Position numbers and translations under genes: made by a program
The notes under the pieces: model-generated
What the model saw: the letters and a program-made list of their open reading frames with translations, nothing else
Databases searched by the model: none
What the model was told of the DNA's origin: nothing
Shown: positions 46,038 to 55,043 of the stretch, piece by piece
Layout: each line of letters begins with the position of its first letter
Numbering within the stretch: the first letter of the stretch is position 1
Origin: Arachidicoccus sp.
GTDB taxonomy: Bacteria; Bacteroidota; Bacteroidia; Chitinophagales; Chitinophagaceae
Reading direction: 5' to 3'
Assembly (NCBI GenBank): GCA_028283605.1
Contig: JAPWKH010000008.1
Location: 62,001 to 126,000 of the forward strand
Length of the DNA: 64,000 nt

Positions 46038-47066
46038 GTGGATAAACAAGCTACCATAAAAGAGATTGCAAAAAAATTAAATGTTTCTATTTCTACGGTC
46101 TCGCGTGCTTTACACGATCATCCTAGCATAGGATTAAGAACAAAAATGCGTGTGAAAGATATGGCTAAAGAATTGAATTATGAGCCGAATTTAGCCGCTA
46201 TTCAATTTAAACTTGGCAAATCTTTTACATTGGGAGTAATCGTTCCCGAACTTACGGAAAGTTTTTTTTCGAGTGCAGTAACAGGAATTGAAGATGCGGC
46301 TCTCGCTAATAACTATAATGTTTTATTTGGGCAAAGCCATGACGATGTGCTGAAAGAGAAAAAAATATTAAATACTTTCAGGAATAACCGGATTGACGGC
46401 TTGCTTGTTTCTTTGTCAAAATCTACAAAAGTAATTGATCATTTTTTGGAATTAACTAAAAACAAAATTCCGGTTGTGTTTTTTGACAGAGTTCCAAAAG
46501 AAGAAAATGTGTATTCTGTATCCTGCGATTTATACAATAGCTCCATCAAAATTGTAAATTATTTGTGGGACCGCGGGCACCGGCATATTGCGTTGCTTAA
46601 AGGCCCTCAGGCGCTTACTGCTACCAACGAAAGAATGCGTGGTTTTATGGAAGGGCTCAACAGAAAAAAGATGAAAACGGATCCGTCTTTATTTTCCTCA
46701 TCCGATCTTACAAAAGAAAGCAGCTGGAATGCAATGAAAGATATCCTTTCTCAAAAAAACAGGCCCACAGCCGTAATAGCTTTCAACGATTATGTAGCAT
46801 TGGATGCAATGCAATATGTAAAACGCTTTACTAATCTTAAGATCAATAAAGATATTTGTTTTGTAAGCTATTCCAATCTTCCAATGCGTGTTTATCTCGA
46901 TACGCCTCCATTGGTTTCCATTGAGCAATTTCCATACGAACAGGGAAGACGCGCCACTGAAATGGTAATTGATTTAATCAATAAAAAAGAAATTGCTCAG
47001 ACTAAAGTGGTTATCGATGGAGAATTGATTGAACTGGAAGAAATTCCCCAAACGCACATGGTTTAG
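46038..47066 (+). CDS. LacI-family transcriptional regulator
   Basis: The 342-aa protein starts with GTG and reads VDKQATIKEIAKKLNVSIST, VSRALHDHPSIGLRTKMRVK (LacI HTH and hinge, residues 1-60). The sugar-binding-like core follows (FTLGVIVPELTESFFSSAVT, NNRIDGLLVSLSKSTKVIDH, IPVVFFDRVPKEENVYSVSC, GHRHIALLKGPQALTATNER, RPTAVIAFNDYVALDAMQYV). The effector is unknown; it stands alone upstream of rsmG, with no obvious sugar operon next to it. Remote targets such as the GH2-GH43 pair are possible but unsupported. Confidence 0.92.
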   Translation: MDKQATIKEIAKKLNVSISTVSRALHDHPSIGLRTKMRVKDMAKELNYEPNLAAIQFKLGKSFTLGVIVPELTESFFSSAVTGIEDAALANNYNVLFGQSHDDVLKEKKILNTFRNNRIDGLLVSLSKSTKVIDHFLELTKNKIPVVFFDRVPKEENVYSVSCDLYNSSIKIVNYLWDRGHRHIALLKGPQALTATNERMRGFMEGLNRKKMKTDPSLFSSSDLTKESSWNAMKDILSQKNRPTAVIAFNDYVALDAMQYVKRFTNLKINKDICFVSYSNLPMRVYLDTPPLVSIEQFPYEQGRRATEMVIDLINKKEIAQTKVVIDGELIELEEIPQTHMV

Positions 47067-47153
47067 CATAAAATGTATTAAAACGATTTTTTCATTTTTT
47101 ATAGAAAATCCAACACCAACACTTTATAAAAGCTGCGTATTCATATAATTTTT

Positions 47154-47780
47154 ATGACAGGCATTATACAAAAATATTTCTCTGACTTTTCTGAAAAACA
47201 ATTGCATCAATTCTCTTCTTTACAGGCATTATACACCGGTTGGAATGAAAAAATAAACGTAATTTCAAGAAGGGATATAGATTCATTATATGAAAAACAT
47301 GTTTTACATTCCTTGGCAATAGCTGCTATCATCGATTTTACTCCGGGAACCGAAATTATTGATATTGGTACAGGCGGTGGTTTTCCCGGAATTCCGTTAG
47401 CAATTTTCTTTCCGGAAGTAAAATTTCATTTGGTAGATAGCATTAATAAAAAACTGAAAATAGTAAGCGATATAGCTGCGGCAATAGAATTAAAAAATGT
47501 TACGGTACAGCATACCCGCGCCGAAGAAATTAAAGGCCGGAAATTTGATTTCGCTGTATCACGTGCGGTAGCTTCATTAAAAGATTTATGGTATTGGAGC
47601 AAGCCTTTATTAGCCAAAGAAAATCGCAATGAATTGAAGAATGGGCTAATCTGCCTGAAAGGCGGAGATTTAACTTCGGAAATTGCAGAAAGCAAATTAA
47701 GGCCTCGTGTTTTCGATATAGAAAATATTTACAGTGAAGAATTTTTCAAGGAAAAATATATTTTACATATTCCTCTTTAA
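47154..47780 (+). CDS. rsmG: 16S rRNA (guanine527-N7)-methyltransferase RsmG
   Basis: The 208-aa protein matches RsmG/GidB: LQALYTGWNEKINVISRRDI, DSLYEKHVLHSLAIAAIIDF, the SAM motif IIDIGTGGGFPGIPLAIFF, HLVDSINKKLKIVSDIAAAI, FDFAVSRAVASLKDLWYW and GLICLKGGDLTSEI. It methylates G527 of 16S rRNA; loss gives low-level streptomycin resistance in other bacteria. It is convergent with the S24-type repressor, with three bases between the stops. Confidence 0.95.
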   Translation: MTGIIQKYFSDFSEKQLHQFSSLQALYTGWNEKINVISRRDIDSLYEKHVLHSLAIAAIIDFTPGTEIIDIGTGGGFPGIPLAIFFPEVKFHLVDSINKKLKIVSDIAAAIELKNVTVQHTRAEEIKGRKFDFAVSRAVASLKDLWYWSKPLLAKENRNELKNGLICLKGGDLTSEIAESKLRPRVFDIENIYSEEFFKEKYILHIPL

Positions 47781-47783
47781 AAA

Positions 47784-48542
47784 CTAATTCATTTTTTTCT
47801 TCAAAGTAGAAACTTGTTCCTGCAAACTGTTTACCATTCCGGCAAGCCGGTTCACATCCCATCTGCTTTGAGACTCTGTCTTCGTAATTACCATTTGTGC
47901 TTTCCAAAGTTCAAGTATTTCATCAGCTTCTATCTGATAAGGCTCATACATTGGATTATCGCTTACAAGTGTCAAATGATTTTTTATTCGGTTGTGTTTA
48001 TTTATTCTTTTATAAACAATTCCGCTGTTTCGGGAAACTACGATATAAGCATTGTTGTTTTTTACATCATCCATATTTTCCACCTTTTCACCTACAATTA
48101 CGCTGCCGCTCGGAGTAGGCAACATACTATCGCCGATAATCTCGAATGCGCGGTAATAACCGGGCGCCAACATGGGCAAGGTAAAAGTATTGAGCTCATC
48201 AAGAAATTCGGTATCGGCATAGCCTGCAAGATATCCGGCCGCTGCTTTTACAGGTACAAAAAGTATTTCCTGCGATAAAGGCATACTCGTTTTCATGGCA
48301 CGTCTTTTATCAATATATGAAGTGCCGCCGGCAGATAATTCCAGCTCTTTTAATAAAAGATCGTCTAGGCTTAATTTGAAAAGCCTGCATATATTTTGTA
48401 AAATATCAAGACGCGGTTCGGCGCGTTCTTCTTCATAAGCGCCCAACAAGGAACGTTTAATATTAAGCTTGTTCGCAAATTGTTCTTGTGTCCAACCGCG
48501 CAATTTTCTCAGATAACGTAAATTTTTTCCTGCCTGACTCAT
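47784..48542 (-). CDS. XRE-S24 (LexA/CI-like) transcriptional regulator
   Basis: The 252-aa protein combines an XRE HTH (NLRYLRKLRGWTQEQFANKL, NIKRSLLGAYEEERAEPRLD) with a C-terminal S24 domain. Ser of the S24 active site is visible in IIGDSMLPTPSGSVIVGEK and the Lys in NSGIVYKRINKHNRIKNHLT. A short coiled coil ends the protein (SLQEQVSTLKKKMN). The cleavage-type linker reads AAGYLAGYADTEFLDEL; AG at its start would be the autocleavage site, but this is not certain. The family includes self-cleaving repressors of phage and stress genes. No prophage is present next to it. Confidence 0.85.
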   Translation of the reverse strand: MSQAGKNLRYLRKLRGWTQEQFANKLNIKRSLLGAYEEERAEPRLDILQNICRLFKLSLDDLLLKELELSAGGTSYIDKRRAMKTSMPLSQEILFVPVKAAAGYLAGYADTEFLDELNTFTLPMLAPGYYRAFEIIGDSMLPTPSGSVIVGEKVENMDDVKNNNAYIVVSRNSGIVYKRINKHNRIKNHLTLVSDNPMYEPYQIEADEILELWKAQMVITKTESQSRWDVNRLAGMVNSLQEQVSTLKKKMN

Positions 48543-48717
48543 AGATTAATCTTTTCAATGTTACTAATCATATTAGCCGCAATATACTAATTTTTTTAGT
48601 TCAAAATATTTTTTGGTATTTTTTTTAAGAAATTATTTTCAATCTGTTGTTTTTTGGTTGATAATAATGTTTGATTTTTATAATTTTATAAATTAAGCAA
48701 TGTATTAACTTTACAGT

Positions 48718-49614
48718 ATGGAAAATATTCAAACAATTCAGGATTTTTATAAAAACAAATGTAACTGGATGCCTGAAGTGATTCAAAAAGAAATAGGTCA
48801 CTTCAATGTATTCAGAAGAGAAGAATATTGCGGCAATGCAGCAAAACCCATTCCATACAGCAGAAAAGATTATTATAAAATTTCTTTAATAATAGGAAAG
48901 AATAAATATTTCTATGCGGATAAATCAATTGATATCGATAAATCTGCATTGGTATTTTCCAATCCTATGATTCCGTACAGTTGCGAAAGTACAGGCGACA
49001 AACAGGAAGGCGCTTTCTGCATTTTTACCGAATCATTCTTTTTTCATTTCGGAAATATTAAAGATTATCCGGTATTTCAACCGGGAAATAATCCCATCTT
49101 TTTTCCGGTGGCAAAAGAGTTAAAAGAGCTGAAAGAAATTTTTAATAAAATGCTCAAGGAGATTAACTCTGACTATATATATAAGTATGATTTGCTGCGC
49201 GCTATGGTTATGGAGCTCGTGCATAAAGCTATCAAAATGGAACCGGCAAAAGCTACGCTTTATCAGGGTTCCAATGCAAATACGAGGATCGCATCTTTAT
49301 TTACCGAATTACTCGAAAGGCAGTTCCCTATTGAATCGCCAATGCAAAATATGCAATTGAGAATGCCGGCCGATTTTGCAGAAAGCCTGTCTGTACATAT
49401 CAATCATTTAAATCGCGCATTGAAAATCGTAACCGGTAAAACAACCTCACAATTAATAGCAGACCGCATATTGCAGGAAGCAAGAATTTTATTAAAACAC
49501 ACAGATTGGAATATATCCGAAATTGGTTATTGTCTCGGATTTGAAGAGCCTTCTCATTTCATAGGATTCTTTAAAAAAAATACAACACAGACTCCCAGAG
49601 CATATAGAAAATAA
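48718..49614 (+). CDS. AraC-family regulator
   Basis: The 298-aa protein is a paralogue of the one at 38743: N-terminal cupin-like part (RKDYYKISLIIGKNKYFYAD, ALVFSNPMIPYSCESTGDKQ) and C-terminal HTH pair (FAESLSVHINHLNRALKIVT, TSQLIADRILQEARILLKHT, WNISEIGYCLGFEEPSHFIG, FFKKNTTQTPRAYRK). It lies 129 bases upstream of, and in the same direction as, an AKR-SDR-AKR gene group, its likely target. Confidence 0.9.
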   Translation: MENIQTIQDFYKNKCNWMPEVIQKEIGHFNVFRREEYCGNAAKPIPYSRKDYYKISLIIGKNKYFYADKSIDIDKSALVFSNPMIPYSCESTGDKQEGAFCIFTESFFFHFGNIKDYPVFQPGNNPIFFPVAKELKELKEIFNKMLKEINSDYIYKYDLLRAMVMELVHKAIKMEPAKATLYQGSNANTRIASLFTELLERQFPIESPMQNMQLRMPADFAESLSVHINHLNRALKIVTGKTTSQLIADRILQEARILLKHTDWNISEIGYCLGFEEPSHFIGFFKKNTTQTPRAYRK

Positions 49615-49743
49615 ATATTACTATAATCCTAAAAACTTGTTTGATTTTTACAATTATTTGTTTGAATAGAGCAAAGGGTTTTAAAATAACAAATTTGACC
49701 TTTGCATTGTAAAAAGATAATTTTTATCTAAAAAAAATAAATC

Positions 49744-50592
49744 ATGAGTACAGAAAACGCAGTAAAACCTACATATAAATTAGGTGGAGATTTGGAGATA
49801 AACCGCTTAGGTTATGGCGGCATGCAGCTAACCGGAGAAGGTGTTTGGGGTGAAGTTGCCGACAGAGAAAATGCAATAAAAGTTTTACAGGCAGCCGTTG
49901 CAGCCGGGGTAAACTTTTTAGATACTGCCGATGCTTACGGGCCGCATACCAATGAAGTATTATTTCATGATGCTTTGAAAAATGAGTATGACAAAATTGT
50001 TATTGCTACAAAAGGCGGATTAACCCGAACGGGTCCCGGCGTCTGGGTTCCTAATGGCAAGCCGGAATATATTGCGCAGGCGATTGAAGATAGTTTACAA
50101 CGTTTACAACTAAAGCAAATCCAGCTTTGGCAACTGCACCGCGTTGACCCGAACGTACCGATTGAAGAAACTTTAGCACCCGTTGCGGATGCGGTAAAAG
50201 CAGGTAAAATAAAGCACATAGGTTTGTCCGAAGTGGGCATCGAAGAGATTGAAAGAGCGCAAAAAATAGTTCAGATTGTTTCGGTTCAAAATCTGTATAA
50301 TCTTTCCGAACGCAAGTGGGAAAATATTGTTGATTATACAGAAAAAAATAATATTGCATTCATTCCCTGGTTTCCTTTGGCATCAGGACCAGAAAAACTA
50401 AAAGATAAAATCATGCATATTGCCGAAGCGCACAAAGCAACAATTTCGCAAATTGCATTAGCATGGTTGCTGAAACGCGCAGCAAATATTTTATTGATTC
50501 CGGGTACGAAATCTTTGCATCATTTGCAGGACAATTTAAAAGCAGCAAACATCGTTTTGACGGAAGAAGAATTTGAAACATTGTCTAAATAA
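49744..50592 (+). CDS. Aldo/keto reductase
   Basis: The 282-aa protein is an NADPH-dependent (alpha/beta)8 reductase. The catalytic tetrad is visible: Asp and Tyr in FLDTADAYGPHTNEVLFHDA, Lys in IVIATKGG, and His in [17 protein letters not shown]. The C-terminal NADPH-binding region reads LLIPGTKSLHHLQDNLKAAN. It is of the YajO/PdxI-like type. It is the first gene after the AraC regulator and is separated from the SDR gene by an intergenic hairpin. Confidence 0.9.
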   Translation: MSTENAVKPTYKLGGDLEINRLGYGGMQLTGEGVWGEVADRENAIKVLQAAVAAGVNFLDTADAYGPHTNEVLFHDALKNEYDKIVIATKGGLTRTGPGVWVPNGKPEYIAQAIEDSLQRLQLKQIQLWQLHRVDPNVPIEETLAPVADAVKAGKIKHIGLSEVGIEEIERAQKIVQIVSVQNLYNLSERKWENIVDYTEKNNIAFIPWFPLASGPEKLKDKIMHIAEAHKATISQIALAWLLKRAANILLIPGTKSLHHLQDNLKAANIVLTEEEFETLSK

Positions 50593-50599
50593 ATTTTAC

Positions 50600-50661
50600 C
50601 CGCAGACATACGCATCTCTTTCGTTTAAGTATGAAAGAATCTTCTTTGGAAAAGTCTGCGG
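50600..50661. repeat. Intergenic hairpin, CGCAGA family
   Basis: CCGCAGAC (50600-50607) and GTCTGCGG (50654-50661) are perfect inverted arms around a 46-base loop. The element lies just before the SDR start and falls inside the longest open frame of that gene, arguing for the internal start at 50684. Confidence 0.65.
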
Positions 50662-50683
50662 AAATATCAATCAAATAATAAAA

Positions 50684-51538
50684 ATGTCAAATACTACTAA
50701 ACCCGTATGGTTCATCACAGGCTGTTCTACCGGCTTTGGCCGTGAATTGGTAAAACAACTTTTAGATAAAAGTTATAACGTAGTCATTACGGCACGCAAC
50801 ATTAATAAAATACAGGATTTGGCAAATGGCTACGACACCAACAGTCTTGTATTGCCGCTGGATGTAACCAACGAAGAGCAAATAAAATCCGCCGTTGCAA
50901 AAGCAGAAGAAAAATTCGGGCATATTGATGTCCTGGTCAATAATGCAGGCTACGGATATTTCAGCAGTATTGAAGAAGGCGAAGACGATAAAGTAAGAGC
51001 GCAATTCGAAACAAACGTTTTCGGTTTAATACATGTTACACAAGCCGTTTTACCGGGAATGCGTAAAAGAAAAAAAGGCAACATCGTGAACGTTTCTTCA
51101 ATCGGTGGTTTGCGATCATTCGCCAGTACCGGATTTTATCATGCAACTAAGTATGCTATTGAAGGCCTGTCAGAAACGCTTTCTATTGAAGCCGCTCCGG
51201 TGGGAATTAAAGTAACATTGGTTGAGCCTGGTCCTTTCCGTACCGATTGGGCAGGACGATCGTCCATTCGTACGCCATTAAAAATTGCAGAATATGAATC
51301 TACAGTTGGCGTTAGATTGAAAGCAAGCGCTGAAATCAGCGGAAAACAAATAGGCGACCCCGTACGCGGTGTGGCTGCAATTATTAAGGCAGTGGAAGCT
51401 GAAAATCCGCCGTTGCATTTACTATTGGGAAAACCTGCATACGAATTGGCTTTAGGCAAAATCGATTTATTGAAAAAAGATTTTGAGGACTGGAAAGAAG
51501 TAACGCTGGGTGCAGATTTTCCTGAAAACGAAGCATAG
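50684..51538 (+). CDS. SDR-family oxidoreductase (classical, long C-terminus)
   Basis: From ATG 50684 ([20 protein letters not shown]) the protein has 284 aa. It shows GCSTGFG cofactor motif, [60 protein letters not shown] with the catalytic Tyr and KYA Lys, and [10 protein letters not shown]. This is the retinol/17-beta-HSD-like SDR cluster frequent in bacteria with AKR genes. The open frame reaches 50573 but its first 37 residues come from the hairpin and overlap the AKR 3' end, so they are unlikely to be protein. Confidence 0.9.
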   Translation: MSNTTKPVWFITGCSTGFGRELVKQLLDKSYNVVITARNINKIQDLANGYDTNSLVLPLDVTNEEQIKSAVAKAEEKFGHIDVLVNNAGYGYFSSIEEGEDDKVRAQFETNVFGLIHVTQAVLPGMRKRKKGNIVNVSSIGGLRSFASTGFYHATKYAIEGLSETLSIEAAPVGIKVTLVEPGPFRTDWAGRSSIRTPLKIAEYESTVGVRLKASAEISGKQIGDPVRGVAAIIKAVEAENPPLHLLLGKPAYELALGKIDLLKKDFEDWKEVTLGADFPENEA

Positions 51539-51544
51539 ATTTAG

Positions 51545-51606
51545 CCCGCAGATTTCACGGATTTTCTTCGCTGATTTACGCAGAAATATTTGCGAGCATC
51601 TGCCGG
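51545..51606. repeat. Intergenic hairpin, CGCAGAT/CACGGAT family
   Basis: CCCGCAGAT (51545-51553) pairs with ATCTGCCGG (51598-51606) at eight of nine positions; the inner part contains TTCACGGATT, the same word as in the hairpins at 15127 and 15815. It lies between the SDR and the second AKR gene. Confidence 0.65.
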
Positions 51607-51627
51607 AAAACTTTTAAAAATGAAAAA

Positions 51628-52623
51628 ATGAAATACAGAAAACTTGGAAACACAGGCGTTGAAATTTCTGCCATCGGTTTGGGTTGTATGGGCATGAACC
51701 ACGCTTACGGACAACCTAACGATGACGAATCTATTGCAACATTACATAAAGCGCTTGACCTCGGTATAAATTTTTGGGACACGGCAGATATTTATGCCAA
51801 CGGCAAAAATGAAGAACTCATTTCAAAGGTTTTAGCGCCGAATCGTGATAAAGTTTTTATCGCAACGAAATTCGGCTTTACAAATATGACCATCGGCGAC
51901 GGTAAAATGCAAAGCGGTTTTGACGCCTCGCCAAAGCACGTGAAAGAGGCTGCAGAAGCGAGTCTGAAGCGCTTGGGCATTGATACGATTGATTTGTATT
52001 ATGCCCATCGTGTGGACCCGAATGTGCCGGTTGAAGATACTGTCGGCGCAATGGCTGATTTGGTTAAAGAAGGCAAAGTCCGTTTTCTCGGTTTGAGCGA
52101 AGCATCTGTTACTTCTATTCGTAAAGCGAATGCAGTGCATCCGATTGCGGCTTTGCAAAGTGAATATTCTTTATTGACAAGAGATGTTGAAAAAGAAATT
52201 TTACCTACGCTGCGCGAATTAGGAATTTCCTTAATTCCTTTCAGTCCGTTGTCAAGAGGATTGATTACGAATGACGGCTTTGACAGCGAACATTTGAAGG
52301 ATAACGATTTCCGCAAAACCACGCCGCGCTTCAGCGGCGAGCATCTGCAAAACAATCTTTCTTTGGCGCAGGCATTCAAAGAATTTGCAACAAGCAAAAA
52401 TGTTTCCGCGGCACAATTGGCGTTGGCTTGGGTATTAGCGCAGGGCGAAAATATCATTCCGATTCCCGGAACGAAAAAGCAAAAATATCTGATTGAAAAT
52501 TCCGAATCGGTAAATGTTGAATTATCACAAAACGATTTGGAAGCGATTGAAAATATTTTGAAAAAATATCCGAACGTAGGCGCGCGTTACCGCGAAGACC
52601 AAATGAAAATGGTTAATAACTAA
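51628..52623 (+). CDS. Aldo/keto reductase (YajO/AKR13-like)
   Basis: The 331-aa protein reads [20 protein letters not shown] at the start. The tetrad is present: Asp and Tyr in [20 protein letters not shown], Lys in VFIATKFGF, His in [16 protein letters not shown]. Later come [40 protein letters not shown] and the NADPH motif [19 protein letters not shown]. This matches AKR13-type enzymes. It follows the SDR gene in the AraC-linked group; substrate unknown. Confidence 0.92.
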   Translation: MKYRKLGNTGVEISAIGLGCMGMNHAYGQPNDDESIATLHKALDLGINFWDTADIYANGKNEELISKVLAPNRDKVFIATKFGFTNMTIGDGKMQSGFDASPKHVKEAAEASLKRLGIDTIDLYYAHRVDPNVPVEDTVGAMADLVKEGKVRFLGLSEASVTSIRKANAVHPIAALQSEYSLLTRDVEKEILPTLRELGISLIPFSPLSRGLITNDGFDSEHLKDNDFRKTTPRFSGEHLQNNLSLAQAFKEFATSKNVSAAQLALAWVLAQGENIIPIPGTKKQKYLIENSESVNVELSQNDLEAIENILKKYPNVGARYREDQMKMVNN

Positions 52624-52657
52624 AATCATTTTCATTTAATTGTAAAAAAATAATTTT

Positions 52658-52761
52658 AACCACATAGATACACGAGCTTTTATAGATAACTGAAGCGAGT
52701 TAAAAGCAACACAGAGCAAACTCTATTCTTATATCTTATTAAACAATGTAGCTATGTGGTT
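52658..52761. repeat. Intergenic inverted repeat, AACCACATAG arms
   Basis: AACCACATAG (52658-52667) and CTATGTGGTT (52752-52761) are perfect inverted arms around an 84-base loop. It separates the second AKR gene from the convergent HxlR regulator and may belong to the same kind of dispersed elements as the CACGGAT hairpins, with different arm words. Confidence 0.6.
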
Positions 52762-52799
52762 ACAGTTTTTAAATTTTAGATTGCTGCTGATTTCCTTTT

Positions 52800-53168
52800 T
52801 TATTTTCGCTCAAATTTCACTCGAGATTTTTTAATCGCTGTCATATTTTCTGCTGCCCAAACAGTAAGGTTGTTAATGTGTGGCAACAGCGTTTTGCCTC
52901 TTTCCGTAATTTTATATTCTACTTTCGGCGGTACTTCGGCAAACACTTTTCTGGAAACCAAACCATCGGCTTCCAACGTTTTTAAAGTTACCGTGAGCAT
53001 TTTCTGCGAAATATCGGGAATCACTTTCTGTATTTCGGAGAAGCGCATTTTCTCGACTTCGCCTAAAACAGAAATAACAAGCATCGACCATTTATCTCCG
53101 ATTCTATCCAAAACATTTCTTATCGGACAACGCGGACAGTCGGCATATTTTTCTAATTTTTTTTCCAT
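52800..53168 (-). CDS. HxlR-family transcriptional regulator
   Basis: The 122-aa winged-HTH protein reads CPIRNVLDRIGDKWSMLVIS, then MRFSEIQKVIPDISQKMLTV, then LKTLEADGLVSRKVFAEVPP and VEYKITERGKTLLPHI. Cysteines in DCPRCPIR at the N terminus match the redox-sensing Cys of YodB/HypR-type members. It is divergent from the NTF2-like gene at 53316, with 147 bases between them, so it probably controls that group (53316-54868) and itself. Confidence 0.9.
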   Translation of the reverse strand: MEKKLEKYADCPRCPIRNVLDRIGDKWSMLVISVLGEVEKMRFSEIQKVIPDISQKMLTVTLKTLEADGLVSRKVFAEVPPKVEYKITERGKTLLPHINNLTVWAAENMTAIKKSRVKFERK

Positions 53169-53315
53169 TTTAATTCATTCATTTTCAATAATAGTTTCCT
53201 TAAAGTGTGTCTGCCACTTTAGTGTGCCCTCTTGTTTTATGTTTGTAACCAAACTACTTTTACAAACTAAAAGTAACTAAGGATATTTTATAAAGCAAAG
53301 ATATAAAAACAAAAA

Positions 53316-53687
53316 ATGGACAACAAAGAATTAGTAAGTACAGCCATTACAGCCGTTTTTGTGAACAGAGATGTATCGGCACTTGACAAATATTTCGACA
53401 TTGACTACATCCAACACAATCCGCAAATCCCCAATGGGCTTGAGGCTTTGAGGCAATTGATTAAAAATTTAAAAACTGATTTCAGATATGTTCCGGGAAT
53501 TGTAACAGAAGCAGGAGAATTTGTGATGATACATGGTCATTACACAGGCTGGGCAGAAAAGCCAATGATTGCCGTGGATATTTTCAGAATAAGAAACGGA
53601 AAGCTGGCAGAACATTGGGATGTAATGCAGGAAGAAATAACATCCGACGAATCAATCAACGGCAATAAAATGTTCCCGATAAATTAA
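53316..53687 (+). CDS. SnoaL/NTF2-like protein
   Basis: The 123-aa protein reads VNRDVSALDKYFDIDYIQHN, PQIPNGLEALRQLIKNLKTD and VMIHGHYTGWAEKPMIAVDI with GKLAEHWDVMQ. This is the SnoaL-like polyketide-cyclase/predicted-ester-cyclase type of the NTF2 fold, often found under HxlR or redox regulators. The reaction is unknown. It is the first gene after the divergent HxlR promoter region. Confidence 0.85.
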   Translation: MDNKELVSTAITAVFVNRDVSALDKYFDIDYIQHNPQIPNGLEALRQLIKNLKTDFRYVPGIVTEAGEFVMIHGHYTGWAEKPMIAVDIFRIRNGKLAEHWDVMQEEITSDESINGNKMFPIN

Positions 53688-53726
53688 ATCTTATAAGTAT
53701 TTATTCATCTTTAAAAACAAATTACA

Positions 53727-54095
53727 ATGAACAGTCAAGAAAAAAATGAAGCAATTGCAATGCCGGTAGACCTTTCTACACCAACAACTAAAATGCTCGC
53801 CATCGGCAGCTGGACAGAGAAAGGACTGGTTTTAAGCGACAGGCTTCCCGTGATGCTCAAAGAAGTGCCGGCAACGGTTCGGCTCTACCTTACAGGCAAA
53901 ATAGAATTTTGGTATCTTAAACGTCCTGAGGTAAGCGGTGTTGTGTTTATTATGAATGTTACGACTGCCGAAGAAGCGCACGAACTTTTAGAGAAACTTC
54001 CGTTAGGTGTCGCGGGAATGATGACGTTTGAATTTATTCCACTCGGACCGATTACCCCACTACGGTATTTGTTGGATAATGAACCGACAGCGTAA
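53727..54095 (+). CDS. YCII/muconolactone-isomerase-like ferredoxin-fold protein
   Basis: The 122-aa protein reads MLAIGSWTEKGLVLSDRLPV, YLTGKIEFWYLKRPEVSGVV, MNVTTAEEAHELLEKLPLGV and FEFIPLGPITPLRYLL. The strand-helix order with TAEEAHELLEKLPL and FEFIPLGP suits the muconolactone delta-isomerase/YCII dimeric alpha+beta barrel. Catalytic residues cannot be assigned. It lies 39 bases after the SnoaL-like gene and is probably co-transcribed with it. Confidence 0.65.
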   Translation: MNSQEKNEAIAMPVDLSTPTTKMLAIGSWTEKGLVLSDRLPVMLKEVPATVRLYLTGKIEFWYLKRPEVSGVVFIMNVTTAEEAHELLEKLPLGVAGMMTFEFIPLGPITPLRYLLDNEPTA

Positions 54096-54145
54096 GCTTC
54101 GTTATATGTTTTGTGTTTATTCCGTAACATTTAAGTTGAGAAAAA

Positions 54146-54868
54146 ATGATAGAAAATTTGCCTGCATATATCTCGGTAATTTTCGGATGTATAACAGTGG
54201 TAACGCTGCTGCTCTTTTATCGGGTAATTAAAAAATCTGATTCAGCAGCAACAAGCAATAAAGCCAATGCTGTACTTATCGGATGCATAATCTGGGTAAT
54301 ACTTCAGTCAATGCTTACATTGAAAAATGTATATAATTCAAACTTGGCTGCATTGCCGCCCAAATTAATGTTGCTTGGGATTTTGCCTGCTTTGATTGCC
54401 ATTGTTTTTTTATTCGTTACGTCAAAAGGAAGGCAGTTTATTGATAGCTTACCGCTTAAAAATTTGACTTATATAAGCACAGTCAGAGTTATTGTAGAAT
54501 TTATTTTATTCCGACTTTTCATTTATAAAGCGATTCCTGAATCAATGACTTTTGAGGGACGTAATTTTGATATATTTTCCGGTATTACTGCGCCTTTTGT
54601 GGCTTATTTCGGATTTACAAAAAAGAGATTAAGCAGGCAAATAATTTTAGTGTGGAACTTTATTTGTCTTGGATTACTGATGAATGTCGTTACCATCGCG
54701 ATGCTTTCTGCGCCATTTCCGTTTCAGCGATTAGCATTTGACCAGCCTAACATCGCTATCTTAAATTTTCCGTTCAGTTGGTTGCCGACATTTTTAGTAC
54801 CCGTTGTGTTATTCGGGCACTTAGTTTCCATCAGGCAACTTTTAAGAACTATGGGTAATAATATTTGA
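54146..54868 (+). CDS. Integral membrane protein of unknown function
   Basis: The 240-aa protein has about seven hydrophobic segments, for example YISVIFGCITVVTLLLFYRV, ANAVLIGCIIWVILQSMLTL, LMLLGILPALIAIVFLFVTS, VRVIVEFILFRLFIYK, LVWNFICLGLLMNVVTIAML and FPFSWLPTFLVPVVLFGHLV. I recognise no family with certainty. It is the last gene of the group downstream of HxlR, 50 bases after its neighbour. Confidence 0.7.
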   Translation: MIENLPAYISVIFGCITVVTLLLFYRVIKKSDSAATSNKANAVLIGCIIWVILQSMLTLKNVYNSNLAALPPKLMLLGILPALIAIVFLFVTSKGRQFIDSLPLKNLTYISTVRVIVEFILFRLFIYKAIPESMTFEGRNFDIFSGITAPFVAYFGFTKKRLSRQIILVWNFICLGLLMNVVTIAMLSAPFPFQRLAFDQPNIAILNFPFSWLPTFLVPVVLFGHLVSIRQLLRTMGNNI

Positions 54869-54975
54869 AACGTTTGATTTTTATAATTTTCTGTTTGATA
54901 AAAAATATCCGCGGGCTCGTATTATTGCGAAGACCAAATGAAAATGATAAATAATTAATAATTGCAATAAAAACT

Positions 54976-55006
54976 AAGGAGTTGCCAAGTATCTTGGCAA
55001 CTCCTT
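54976..55006. terminator. Bidirectional terminator hairpin after rpsP
   Basis: AAGGAGTTGCCAAG (54976-54989) and CTTGGCAACTCCTT (54993-55006) form a perfect 14-bp stem with a three-base loop. On the minus strand the stem is followed by TTAGTTTTTATT, a T-run suited to ending rpsP transcription; on the plus strand it is followed by AAATTTT. Confidence 0.85.
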
Positions 55007-55043
55007 AAATTTTAAAAAACATTAAAATAAATATTTTCCAAAA

